Positions 19,814-28,604 are shown, counted from the stretch's first letter. The stretch: 32,064 bases of DNA from an uncultured Clostridium sp. (GCA_930989765.1 CAKNNA010000020.1:1-32064), one strand, 5' to 3'. The notes: generated by a model from the letters alone, not told the origin. Made by a program: numbers and translations.

Positions 19814-19849
19814 CAAAATGTCCAAAACATAACTGTCCCCAAAAGGACA
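19814..19849. repeat. REP-like unit 5, inverted copy at the 5' side of RAYT
   Basis: Reverse complement of 18803-18838 with one difference in 36 bases; contains AACTGTCCCCAAAAGGAC. Only a half unit, ending a few bases before the stop codon of the 121-residue gene. Confidence 0.85.
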
Positions 19850-19856
19850 AAATACA

Positions 19857-20222
19857 TTAAGCTTGTTTTTTATTTTTTCCGAATTTTACTTCTTGGAATA
19901 AAAAGTCATGCACTTTTTCCCAAGTTATTTCTTGATGTAAAAATTCATTTATTTCGTCTTCTACTTTTTGTTGATATGGTGTTAATTCAACTTTTATTTC
20001 TTTGTTCCAATCTATTTCTTGTAGCCAGAATGCTTTGAATTTTGACCAAAATCCTTGTTTTACTGGTAAGCTTTTGTTTCTTATTGTTCCTGCATTTTGA
20101 ATAAATTGGCTATTTTCATTACCAGCTTCTACTTGATTGTTGTTTTGGTTATTTTCATTGTTTTTAAATTCTATTCCTCCAAATACACCTGATACTTTAT
20201 TTTCTTCACCTAAATCAGCCAT
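19857..20222 (-). CDS. Unknown small protein with three FLxQE-x-W-x-K motifs
   Basis: A 121-residue protein I do not recognise. ATG follows GAAGGAGGAAATATAA. The first half is polar and Asn-rich (NNENNQNNNQ), probably disordered. The second half is built from three imperfect units: FWLQEIDWNK, FLHQEITWEK and FLFQEVKFGK, about 30 residues apart, with amphipathic spacers. No signal peptide or membrane helix. It follows mtaB by 180 bases. The repeats suggest a small binding or bundling protein, but that is a guess. Confidence 0.75.
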   Translation of the reverse strand: MADLGEENKVSGVFGGIEFKNNENNQNNNQVEAGNENSQFIQNAGTIRNKSLPVKQGFWSKFKAFWLQEIDWNKEIKVELTPYQQKVEDEINEFLHQEITWEKVHDFLFQEVKFGKNKKQA

Positions 20223-20402
20223 TTATATTTCCTCCTTCGTGATAATTTTCTTTTAATCTTTTTATACTATAAATATTAAAAATAATCAAGTTTTTTTGTT
20301 GTTTTTTGTTTTACATTTGTATTACATTTTTGTTGCACTTATATTACATTTGTTCTTTCAGTTATATTGTGCTTTTCGATATTCTTTTTTTATTAAAATT
20401 TT

Positions 20403-21696
20403 TTAAATTTCTGCTATAATATAATCTGTTTTTGCTATTTTACATTTTACTGTTTTTATTTCATTTTGCATATTTATATTTGTTTTACATTTTACTTCTA
20501 TATAGTTTTTAGTGTGACCTTTATAAAATTCTTCTTCTTTTTCTTCAAATAATACTTCTACTTCTTTTCCTATATATTCCATATTGTATTCTTTTTGGTT
20601 TTTGTCTGATAATTCTAGTAGTTTTTTGCTTCTTTCTTCTTTTATACTTCCATCTATTTGATTTGGCATTATTGCAGCTTTTGTTCCTTTTCTTTGTGAG
20701 TATTTAAATATATGCATTTTATAAAATTTGATTTTCTTTAAGAATTCATATGTTTGATTAAATTCCTCTTTGGATTCTCCTGGAAAACCTACTATTATGT
20801 CTGTTGTTAATATTGCATCTTTATAATATTTTCTTATATTTTCTACTATTTGCTCAAATTCTTGGATATTATATCTTCTATTCATTCTTTTTAAGGTTTC
20901 ATTACATCCACTTTGCAAAGATAAATGAAAATGATGACAAATTTTTTCTAATTTTATTAATCTGTCTAAAAATTCTTTTGTTATTAATAATGGTTCTATT
21001 GAGCCTAATCTTATTCTTTTTATTCCTTCTATTTTATTTATTTCTTCTAATAAATCTATTAATTTGTATTCTTCTTTAAAATCTTTTCCATATGATGCTA
21101 TGTGTATTCCTGTTATTACTACTTCTTTTATTCCTTCTTCTGCAATTTTTTCTATTTCTGATATTATATGCTCTGGTTTTCTACTTCTTACTCTTCCTCT
21201 TGCATATGGAATAATACAATATGAACAAAATCTATCACAACCGTCTTGTACTTTTATTACAGCTCTGGTTTTTTCTGTGTATGTAACATCACCAAATTCT
21301 GCAAATTCTTTTGATTGCATTACATCTTTAATTTTAATTTGATTCGTTTTTTCTGTTAAATATTTTTCTACATATTGTACTATATTTATTTTCTCATCAT
21401 TTCCTAAGCTTAAATCTATTTCTGGTATTTTTTCTATTTCATTTTTTGCAACCTGAGCATAACAACCAACAGCTACAACTATTGCTTCTTTGTTTAATAA
21501 TTTGGCTCTTCTTAACATTTGCCTTGATTTTCTGTCTGACATATTTGTTACTGTACAAGTATTTATTATATAAATATCAGCTTTTTCTGTGTGTTTTACT
21601 ATTTCATATCCTTGCTCTATGAATTTTTGTGCCATTGCATTTGTTTCATACTGGTTGACTTTACACCCGAAGTGTTATAAATGCTACTTTCTTCAT
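20403..21696 (-). CDS. mtaB: tRNA t6A37 methylthiotransferase MtaB, with +1 frameshift at codon 10
   Basis: Radical-SAM enzyme that converts t6A to ms2t6A at position 37 of ANN-reading tRNAs. The true ATG is at 21696, four bases from the mreB stop. The frame reads MKKVAFITL, then CGG GTG TAA. Skipping one C gives L-G-C-K-V-N-Q-Y-E-T-N-A, the family N terminus, and joins the long frame, 430 residues in all. The cluster cysteines are then C11, C47 and C78 and the radical-SAM triad C153/C157/C160 (CDRFCSYC); a C-terminal TRAM domain follows. Starting instead at the ATG at 21635 would lose C11, needed for the auxiliary cluster, so unshifted translation should give an inactive protein. Gene order mreB-mtaB suggests coupling. 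Confidence 0.9.
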
Positions 21697-21699
21697 TTT

Positions 21700-22704
21700 C
21701 TATCTTTTTCCTTCTAATACATCTAAATTTTCTAATGCTTTCCCTGTTCCTAGTGCTACACATGATACTGTATCTTGTGCTATCATTACATTTATTCCGG
21801 TTTTTTCTTGCAAAAGTCTATCTAAGCCGTCTATTAAGCAACCTCCTCCTGTCATATATATTCCTTTGTCACTTATGTCTGCTGCAAGCTCTGGTGGTGT
21901 ACGCTCTAGTACTCCATGGACTGCATCTACTATCATCATAGCAGGCTCTATTAATGCTTCTAACATTTCAGATGAATGTACTGTTATTGTTTTTGGCAAA
22001 CCTGTTATCAAGTCTCTTCCTCTTATATCCATTTCCATATCTTGTATTTTTGGATATACACATCCTATATTTACTTTTAAATCTTCTGCTGTTCTTTCTC
22101 CTATTGCAATATTGTGTTTTTTCTTTATATATTTCACTATTGCTTCATCAAATTTGTCTCCTGCAACTTTAAGTGAACTACTTACAACAGATCCTCCAAG
22201 TGAAATTACTGCTATATCTGTTGTTCCTCCTCCTATATCTACTACCATATTTCCACAAGGTTTTGCTATATCTATTCCTGCTCCTATTGCTGCTGCTATT
22301 GGCTCTTCTATTAAAAATACTTTTCTTGCTCCTGCTTGCATGGCAGCATCAATTACTGCTTTTTTTTCTACTTCTGTTACTTGTGATGGAATACATATCA
22401 TTATTCGTGGGGAAAATACAAATTTGCCACATACTTTGTTTATAAAGTATTTTAACATTTTTTCAGTAACTGTATAGTCTGATATTACACCTTCTCTTAA
22501 AGGTCTTGTTGCTATGATATTTCCTGGTGTTCTTCCAAGCATTCTTCTTGCTTCTCCTCCTACTGCTAATACTTCTCCACTATTATTGTCTACTGCAACT
22601 ACTGATGGCTCTCTTAATACTATTCCTTTTCCTTTAACATATACTATTACTGTTGCTGTTCCTAAATCTATACCTACATCTTGTCCAAATCCAAATTTAA
22701 ACAT
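21700..22704 (-). CDS. mreB: Rod-shape protein MreB
   Basis: Bacterial actin that organises cell-wall synthesis under the membrane. ATG at 22704 is chosen because GAGGAAG lies just upstream; the in-frame ATG at 22728 precedes that site. The 334 residues show the actin-fold motifs VGIDLGTATVIVYVKGKGIVLREPSVVA (phosphate 1), MVVDIGGGTTDIAVISLGG (phosphate 2) and GIYMTGGGCLIDGLDRLL (adenosine). mreC and mreD are not next to it, so this may be a second, orphan MreB or Mbl type. Frame and length are intact. Confidence 0.95.
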   Translation of the reverse strand: MFKFGFGQDVGIDLGTATVIVYVKGKGIVLREPSVVAVDNNSGEVLAVGGEARRMLGRTPGNIIATRPLREGVISDYTVTEKMLKYFINKVCGKFVFSPRIMICIPSQVTEVEKKAVIDAAMQAGARKVFLIEEPIAAAIGAGIDIAKPCGNMVVDIGGGTTDIAVISLGGSVVSSSLKVAGDKFDEAIVKYIKKKHNIAIGERTAEDLKVNIGCVYPKIQDMEMDIRGRDLITGLPKTITVHSSEMLEALIEPAMMIVDAVHGVLERTPPELAADISDKGIYMTGGGCLIDGLDRLLQEKTGINVMIAQDTVSCVALGTGKALENLDVLEGKR

Positions 22705-22756
22705 ATTTTTTATCTTCCTCTCACACATTTTTCATTTTTATTACAATTTCATTGCA

Positions 22757-22785
22757 ATTATATTACAGTTTTTAAATTTTATCAA
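22757..22785 (-). promoter_or_regulatory. Promoter of mreB-mtaB
   Basis: TTGATA (22785-22780) and TATAAT (22762-22757) on the minus strand, spacing 17, about 55 bases before the mreB start. Confidence 0.6.
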
Positions 22786-22892
22786 TAGGTTTATTTAATT
22801 TTTTATTAAATTTGAGAGCTTGTTTATTAAGTAGTAGGATTATTACTTGTTTTATGTTTAATCTATTTCTTTTATTTTACTATATTAAACAT

Positions 22893-22922
22893 AAAGTGGT
22901 AAGAAATATTCTTAACCACTTT
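22893..22922. terminator. Hairpin between mreB and the decayed gene
   Basis: AAAGTGGT (22893-22900) and ACCACTTT (22915-22922) pair with AAG/CTT extending the stem past a one-base bulge. T-rich on the plus strand. Possibly the former terminator of the decayed gene at 22969-23249. Confidence 0.45.
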
Positions 22923-22968
22923 TTATATTCTATGTTCTTCTAATTTCTATCTTCTAAACTATGTGCTG

Positions 22969-23249
22969 CTATAGTTTTATCATAATTATTTTTAATTCCT
23001 CTTCATTTAGTGGTCTGTTATAATCTGCCGTTGATTTAAATTCCACATAATCATCAATTCCATCAAAATATAATCCTTTACTTGTTATTTCTTCTGTATA
23101 TAATCATATTCCATATATTTCTATTTTCTAAATCCTTATTTCTTTTCCTTGCATTTTATTAGCTTCTTCTTATATCCACTAGATTATACACTCTCTGACA
23201 ATCCCTTTTTTGCATCTATTTTATTCTGAATTTTTACTTTCCATTTATC
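22969..23249 (-). pseudogene. Decayed gene fragment with LamG-like segment
   Basis: Minus-strand frames read protein-like pieces interrupted by stops and shifts: DKWKVKIQNKIDAKKGLSESV, then in another frame YNLVDIRRS, then ANKMQGKEIRI-stop-KIEIYGI-stop-LYTEEITSKG, ending in LYFDGIDDYVEFKS and a tail NEEELKIIMIKL before TAG at 22971-22969. GLYFDGIDDYVE resembles the start of a LamG/concanavalin domain as found in secreted clostridial proteins. There is no start codon or ribosome site. These breaks are TAG, TGA and shifts without CGG, so this looks like true decay, unlike the three CGG genes. Confidence 0.6.
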
Positions 23250-23261
23250 TAGGTGTCAGTA

Positions 23262-24708
23262 CTACAAGATTAAAGTGAGGCGTGTGCTGCAGTTAGTGCT
23301 GGTATCAGTCGGAAGGTAACTGAGGTTGCGAATGCTTGGAGAATAGCTAAGATAATAGTAGCCTCCGGCGATAACCTCTAGTGCTCGTGAGATAGGCCTC
23401 TAATGTCCATTCAAAATGACATCCCCATATATCAAAAATATTATTTAATATATCGTTTGACTCTTGTCCTGTTACTGTTGATGTGTTTCTTACTGCTACT
23501 TCTGTTGGTTTTGTTGTTGTTCCATTAGCTCCATTTTTTACTTCTATTCCATTTTCCTGCATCCACAACATCATCGCATCATACTGACTTCCCCATATCA
23601 TACTACTTTTTATACTACTACTTACATTCTCATTTGTATTATACTCTTTTGCTTTACTATATAAGCCATACCAACTTCTTGTAGCTGAATCTGATGCATT
23701 TGCTGTTGTTACATTATTTGCTGCTACACTTGCATTTTTACTTACTGGCTTATTATCAGAAGTTAATCCCATTTCATATCTACTTACATAAAATCCCCCA
23801 TACTTTGCTACTGATAACGCCATCTCCTTAAACTCATCCTCTATATTTGATACTATGTTTAAGTTATCATCTTTATCATAATTTGTTACTAAATCTGGCT
23901 CCCTTATTCCACTATCTTTAGTATATGTCTGTGTTGTTAGTGTACTATCAAACATTTCTCCTATGCCTGTTGCATATAACTTACCACATATATCTTCTGA
24001 ATTTCCATGTACTGTGCAAATTAACTTTGTATCATTTTCAGTTAATACTATATTACATTCTGCATTTTCTGCATCTTTATTATGTTCTTTGCACATAACC
24101 ATATCATTAATCTCTACTGGTACCCATACAAACTCACTATCATCTGGTCCTATTACTACTAATCCAGTATCTATTTTTGTCAAATCTCTTCCTTCTTCTT
24201 CACTTTTATCTGATACCTTAAATCCTTCTGGTATTGTTGCTGTTTTTTCTCCATCTGAATAGTTATCTTTTTTAGTTGATGTTGAAACCTCTCCTGGTCT
24301 TAATGTATCTGACGGTGTTGGACCTTCTCCTGTTTGTATATTTCCTATTATATCAGATATTGGAATATCATATCCTCCATTATCTGTTTTCAAAATTTTA
24401 TCTCTTAACTCTTCTTCATCTCCTGTTATTTCTCCATATTTGTCTAATATACTTGTTAATTCATCATCTGACAAATCTGCTCCTTTTTTATTTGCTTGCT
24501 CTGATAAAATATCTATCATTGCTTGTTCTATTACATCTGCTATAATTGTTTGCTTTTTTGCTTCTACTGAATTACTTAATATCCCATTTGACCCGGATAA
24601 TGCTGAAATTGTTACTCCTGCTAGTATTAGCAAGACAATTATTGTTATTACTAGTGCAATTAATGTTATTCCCTTTTGCTTTTTCTTTTGATTTTTTTCT
24701 TTTACCAT
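23262..24708 (-). CDS. Prepilin-like secreted protein with variable C-terminal domain, +1 frameshift at codon 448
   Basis: The N terminus is a class III (type IV pilin-like) signal: KKKQKG followed by ITLIALVITIIVLLILAGVTI, cleaved by prepilin peptidase after Gly13. A helical stretch, an acidic linker and a domain containing FVWVPVE and YVSRYEMG follow, as in clostridial prepilin-like proteins with SUMF/formylglycine-type C termini. Near the end the frame reads TSTRGY-CGC-CGG-AGG and stops at TAG (23347). Skipping one C at 23367 gives TRGYRGGYYYLSYSPSIRN and a further 30 residues ending STRLTLIL with TAG at 23264-23262, which matches the family's RGG...S-R-LTL ending. Total 481 residues. The last 50 codons are richer in G and C, with many NNC codons, unlike the rest. 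Confidence 0.8.
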
Positions 24709-25124
24709 TTGTTTTACCCTCCAAATTTAAACATTTTGTTTTAAATTTCTTTTATTTACAATATCATACATTTTACTTTTTGTCCATTGTTTTTTATCAT
24801 TTTAAATAATATTTTGTATAACGATATTTATTACACTTTTATAATTAAGTATAAAAATTAATGATAATTATTAATCATTGGTATTATTGATAAATAAGCA
24901 CTTTCATCTAAAATTACTAATATTTTTTAATATCTTAATTGTTATATTGATTCACCATATATTGACTTTTTTTACCTAAAATGCTATAAAATTAATAGAA
25001 ATTTATATATCATTAATTTTTATACTTAATTAACATTTTCTTTCTATATTATTAACAAATATTTCAACAATTATTATATAAATCAACATTTCCCTACAAA
25101 ATCACAGAAACAATAGATACATAA
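24709..25124. other. AT-rich gap between divergent genes, no gene seen
   Basis: Contains the ribosome site GGAGGG of the prepilin-like gene at its left edge. No convincing open frame, RNA or repeat was found; promoters for the prepilin-like gene are likely here but none stands out. Confidence 0.5.
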
Positions 25125-25153
25125 TTGACCTCACCACTATTTTATGTTAAAAT
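25125..25153 (+). promoter_or_regulatory. Promoter of tsaE-tsaB
   Basis: TTGACC (25125-25130) and TAAAAT (25148-25153), spacing 17, about 38 bases before the tsaE start. Confidence 0.6.
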
Positions 25154-25190
25154 TTATAATATCAAAATTTATAATTTAAAAGGAGTAAAT

Positions 25191-25652
25191 ATGAATTACA
25201 CATTTTCTTCAAATTCCACTAAAGACACTTTAAACTTCGGAAAAAAACTTGCATCATTACTAAAAAAAGGAGACATAATCACTTTAACAGGTGAGCTAGG
25301 TGCTGGAAAAACAAAATTAACCGAAGGAATTTTATCATATTTTAATCTTGAAAACGAAATCTCTAGCCCAACTTTTACAATTGTTAACGAATATTCAAAT
25401 GATAAAATAAACATATATCATTTTGATGTATATAGACTAGAAGATTCTTTTGAATTTTATGAAATAGGTGGAGAAGAATATTTTGATAAAGGTATATGCA
25501 TTATAGAATGGGCTGAATTAATAAAAGATGTTTTACCTCTTGAATATTTAAAAATTAGTATAATAAAAGATGATTTAAATTATAATAAAAGAATTATTAA
25601 TTTAGAGCCTTTTGGAAATAGATATAAAGACTTAATTAATAATTTAAAATAA
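25191..25652 (+). CDS. tsaE: tRNA t6A synthesis ATPase TsaE
   Basis: ATPase that resets the TsaB-TsaD complex during threonylcarbamoylation of tRNA A37. ATG at 25191 follows AAAAGGAGTAAAT; the longer frame upstream overlaps the promoter. The 153 residues have Walker A TLTGELGAGKT (about 31-41), then SSPTFTIVNEY (family switch) and YHFDVYRLED. The product t6A is the substrate of MtaB encoded about 4 kb away. Confidence 0.95.
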   Translation: MNYTFSSNSTKDTLNFGKKLASLLKKGDIITLTGELGAGKTKLTEGILSYFNLENEISSPTFTIVNEYSNDKINIYHFDVYRLEDSFEFYEIGGEEYFDKGICIIEWAELIKDVLPLEYLKISIIKDDLNYNKRIINLEPFGNRYKDLINNLK

Positions 25653-25750
25653 TTATTCTAAAAAAGTTATTAAAACGCCTTATAATATTCACAAAAAAAT
25701 AAAAAATAAAAAATCAAACAATAAAATTTATATAGATAGGAGGATTTAGT

Positions 25751-26857
25751 TTGAAACTACTTTGTATAGATACATCAAGCAAACTATGTAGTGTAGCAAT
25801 TTTAGATAACAACACTTTAACTTGCAAAAAAGAATTAGATAATGGCCTTACTCACTCACAAAATTTAATGCCTATATTAAAACAAATATTAGAAGAAAAT
25901 AATTTAACACTAAAAGACATAGACTTGCTAGTATGTGATATAGGTCCTGGGTCTTTTACTGGAATACGTATAGGAGTTGCTACTGTAAAAGCTTTTCAAG
26001 ATAGTTTAAATATTCCAGCTGTTGGAGTAGATTCTTTAATAACACTTAGTTTAAATGTAAAAACTCAAGGTATTATTTGTAGCATAATTGATTGCAAAAA
26101 TGACAATTGTTATTATGGAATATATAACCTAGAAAAAGATACATACAATACATTAAAGTCACCTGTAGCTGATAGTTTTGAAAATTGCATAAATGAACTT
26201 AAATTTAAATACCCTAATAATAAAATTACTTTTGTTGGAGATTTAAATGATAATTTTAAAAATATAATATCTGAAAATATTAATAATTATGCATTTAATC
26301 CATTAAACTCATTAGATATCTATAACTTAGGAATAATAGGTCTAGATTTATATAAACAAAAAAAAGTTCCAGATAATATTTTGCCTTTGTATTTAAAAAA
26401 ACCTCAAGCTCAAAGGCAATTAGAAATAAAAAACATTAATATAAGACAAATGAAAATAGAAGATACCAAAAACTTTGATTTAACACAATTTGATGATTTT
26501 TGGAATTTTGAAAATTTAAAAAGTGAACTTTCATCTGAAAATTCAAAATTTGTTGTAGCCACAATTGATGAAGAAATAGTTGGTTTTGCAGGGATAAAAA
26601 CGGTTTTAGATGAAGCTTGTATTATGAATATAGCAGTCAAAAAATCTTTTAGAAGACAAGGTATTGCTAAACTTTTATTAAACTCAATTGAAAATATATG
26701 TACTAAAAATTCTATAAAATCTTTAAATTTGGAAGTTAATGAAAATAATTTTGCAGCTATTAACTTATACAAAAAAACTGGCTTTCATACAATAGGCAAA
26801 CGTCCTAAATATTATGATAATAAAGATGATGCAATTTTGATGGAAAAATTGTACTAA
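25751..26857 (+). CDS. tsaB: TsaB-RimI fusion
   Basis: Start TTG at 25751 behind TAGGAGGATTTAG. Residues 1 to about 215 are TsaB: LLCIDTSSKLCSVAIL, the conserved LTHSQNLMP and DIGPGSFTGIRIG, the scaffold partner of TsaD in t6A synthesis. Residues about 225 to 368 are a GNAT acetyltransferase of the RimI type, with acetyl-CoA loop RRQGIAKLLL and NFAAINLYKKTGF, which acetylates the N-terminal alanine of ribosomal protein S18. The two are separate neighbours in most bacteria; fusions are known in some Clostridia. The reading frame is open throughout. tsaD is not in the window. Confidence 0.93.
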   Translation: MKLLCIDTSSKLCSVAILDNNTLTCKKELDNGLTHSQNLMPILKQILEENNLTLKDIDLLVCDIGPGSFTGIRIGVATVKAFQDSLNIPAVGVDSLITLSLNVKTQGIICSIIDCKNDNCYYGIYNLEKDTYNTLKSPVADSFENCINELKFKYPNNKITFVGDLNDNFKNIISENINNYAFNPLNSLDIYNLGIIGLDLYKQKKVPDNILPLYLKKPQAQRQLEIKNINIRQMKIEDTKNFDLTQFDDFWNFENLKSELSSENSKFVVATIDEEIVGFAGIKTVLDEACIMNIAVKKSFRRQGIAKLLLNSIENICTKNSIKSLNLEVNENNFAAINLYKKTGFHTIGKRPKYYDNKDDAILMEKLY

Positions 26858-26905
26858 ACAATATATATTAATTTAAATCAAAAAATAAATAAAATGATTA
26901 TATTA

Positions 26906-26935
26906 AAATAGGTTACTTTTAAGTAATCTATTTTT
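26906..26935 (+). terminator. Terminator of tsaE-tsaB-rimI
   Basis: AAATAGGTTACT (26906-26917) pairs with AGTAATCTATTT (26922-26933) with one G-U, ending in a T-run. Confidence 0.75.
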
Positions 26936-26952
26936 AACTTTTTTACCTTATG

Positions 26953-26981
26953 TTGACTATTTTTAAAAAAAGGTGTATAAT
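26953..26981 (+). promoter_or_regulatory. Consensus promoter of the 65-residue gene
   Basis: TTGACT (26953-26958) and TATAAT (26976-26981), spacing 17: the best promoter match in the window. Leader of about 40 bases to the start codon. Confidence 0.75.
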
Positions 26982-27027
26982 TAATTTTATACATAAAATT
27001 AATTATTACACTAAGGAGGAGATTACT

Positions 27028-27225
27028 ATGCTAATCTTATTATTATCAACTGAAGGAAATTTTATTGACACAATTACATTATCTGAAAGTAAAATAAACT
27101 CAGTTTCTACATGGATTCAAAATGAAAACCCTTCAGGTATTTCCTGTTGTGGTGCACATGCATTTGAAATTAAAAACTCCTATGCTTTAGACACCTTTAG
27201 AGAAAAAATTGCAAGCATAGCATAA
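27028..27225 (+). CDS. Unknown 65-residue protein with Cys-Cys motif
   Basis: ATG at 27028 follows AAGGAGGAG; upstream in-frame starts lie inside the promoter. A stand-alone gene with its own strong promoter and terminator. MLILLLST begins it, but the hydrophobic run is too short for a signal peptide. The middle has SCCGAHAFEIKN with adjacent Cys40-Cys41 and His44, possibly metal or redox active. It is likely abundant judging by its signals. Not recognised; a small ferredoxin-like or stress protein would be a guess. Confidence 0.75.
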   Translation: MLILLLSTEGNFIDTITLSESKINSVSTWIQNENPSGISCCGAHAFEIKNSYALDTFREKIASIA

Positions 27226-27232
27226 TCTCTCT

Positions 27233-27270
27233 CCCACATTGGTATTTATTATCAGTGTGGGGCTTTTTTT
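27233..27270 (+). terminator. Terminator of the 65-residue gene
   Basis: CCCACATTG (27233-27241) and CAGTGTGGG (27253-27261) pair with one G-U, followed by GC and seven T. Confidence 0.85.
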
Positions 27271-27332
27271 ATTTATATATTTTTAAATTTATAAATAATA
27301 CTGAGAAAAGTCATTAAAAAATAAATCAAAAC

Positions 27333-27365
27333 AAAAAAAGCTGACTAACTTAAAATGTTAGCCAG
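27333..27365 (-). terminator. Terminator of pfkA
   Basis: On the minus strand CTGGCTAAC (27365-27357) pairs with GTTAGTCAG (27349-27341) with one G-U, followed by C and seven T. Confidence 0.8.
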
Positions 27366-27458
27366 TATAAAATAAAAGGGGATGTTTTGATTGTTTATAT
27401 AATACTTTCTTTTTGTGTCTTTTGTGTGAAAAGTATTTGGCTTTACTGTAATTTTTAT

Positions 27459-28604
27459 TTAATCTCCTAAATTAATTCCAACACATCTTGCTGTTTTTAC
27501 TAAATCATCATCCATTGTAACTTTTCTTTGATTACTTGTTGCAGTATTGCCTGAAACTGCTCCTATTTCCTTGTTTTCTCCTACTACATCTTCTAGAGAA
27601 ACACTATCTAGTTTTCCATTTTTTATAACTGCAAGTGTTCCAAATTTTCCTTCTAATGCAAGTTGCATTGCTTTTGTTCCATATTTTGTTGACAATACTC
27701 TATCAAATGCTGTTGGAGTTCCCCCTCTTTGCATATATCCAAGTGTTGTGTTTCTTGCTTCTAAACCTGTTAGCTCTTCTAGTTGTTTTGCAACTTTTGG
27801 TCCTACTCCACCAAGTTTTGTGTTGTCTACTCCTTTTCCATTATCTCTAGTTCCTGCAACTGTTATTTCTCCATCTATTGGTTTTGCACCTTCTGCTACT
27901 ACTACTACACTAAAATTCTTACCTCTTTTTTGTCTATTTTTTATTTTGCTTGCAACTTTTTCTATATCATATGGAATTTCTGGAATTAATGCTACATCTG
28001 CTCCTCCTGCTATTGCTGACTCTAATGCTATCCAACCTGCATATCTTCCCATTACTTCTAGTACCATTATTCTATGATGAGTCTCTCCTGTTGTGTGAAG
28101 TCTATCTATTGCTTCCATTGCAACTGATACTGCTGTATTGTATCCAAATGTTATTTCAGTACATGCTACATCATTATCTATTGTTTTTGGTACTCCTATT
28201 ATATTTACACCTTTTACTGCAAAATCTCTTGCAGATTTTTGTGTTCCATCTCCTCCTAATGCAAATATACAGTCAAATTCATCTTTTTTTATGTTTTCTA
28301 TACATACATCTGATAAATCCATATATTCTACATTTCCTTGTTCATCTACTACTTTATAGTTAAATACATTTGCATTTGTAGATGATCCTATAATTGACCC
28401 TCCTTTTGGAAGGATTCCTTCTGCATTTCCATCTTCTGCTGTACTTAATCTTTCAAAATTATTTTTAAGTAAACCATTATATCCATCAATAAAACCATAA
28501 CATTCTACATTGTTGTTTTCTGCTGTTTTTACTATACCTCTTATAACAGCATTAAATCCTGCAACATCTCCACCATTCGCTAAAATTGCAACTTTTTTTA
28601 ACAT
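27459..28604 (-). CDS. pfkA: 6-phosphofructokinase
   Basis: Phosphorylates fructose-6-phosphate to fructose-1,6-bisphosphate in glycolysis. The 381 residues show LANGGDVAGFNAVIRG, GGDGTQKSA (117-125), PKTIDND with catalytic Asp (139-145), MGRYAGW and GYMQRGG. In E. coli numbering the deciding positions are Gly104 (GGDGT) and Lys124 (PKTIDND), a mixture seen in the long group III enzymes: Gly favours ATP as phosphoryl donor, Lys is shared with pyrophosphate enzymes. ATP use is more likely but not proven. ATG follows GAGGAGGAAAGTT. Confidence 0.94.
   Translation of the reverse strand: MLKKVAILANGGDVAGFNAVIRGIVKTAENNNVECYGFIDGYNGLLKNNFERLSTAEDGNAEGILPKGGSIIGSSTNANVFNYKVVDEQGNVEYMDLSDVCIENIKKDEFDCIFALGGDGTQKSARDFAVKGVNIIGVPKTIDNDVACTEITFGYNTAVSVAMEAIDRLHTTGETHHRIMVLEVMGRYAGWIALESAIAGGADVALIPEIPYDIEKVASKIKNRQKRGKNFSVVVVAEGAKPIDGEITVAGTRDNGKGVDNTKLGGVGPKVAKQLEELTGLEARNTTLGYMQRGGTPTAFDRVLSTKYGTKAMQLALEGKFGTLAVIKNGKLDSVSLEDVVGENKEIGAVSGNTATSNQRKVTMDDDLVKTARCVGINLGD

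Larger units (their letters stand above)
18802..19849 (-). mobile_element. REP-flanked RAYT unit with inverted terminal copies
   Basis: The segment 18803-18838 and the reverse complement of 19814-19849 match at 35 of 36 positions. They bracket a REP-associated transposase gene, its leader and its promoter. It sits between radA and the 121-residue gene. RAYTs are usually thought to be single-copy and domesticated; whether this 1.05 kb unit ever moved as a block is unknown. No target duplication was seen. Confidence 0.65.

Noticed and set aside
21866..22477. 203-codon plus-strand open frame opposite mreB
   Set aside because: Shadow of mreB codon structure; no ribosome site and no family resemblance.
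27284..27340. Riboswitch or T-box upstream of pfkA or the small gene
   Set aside because: Only simple terminators are present; no T-box, glyQS-like or known riboswitch core was recognised in any leader of the window.
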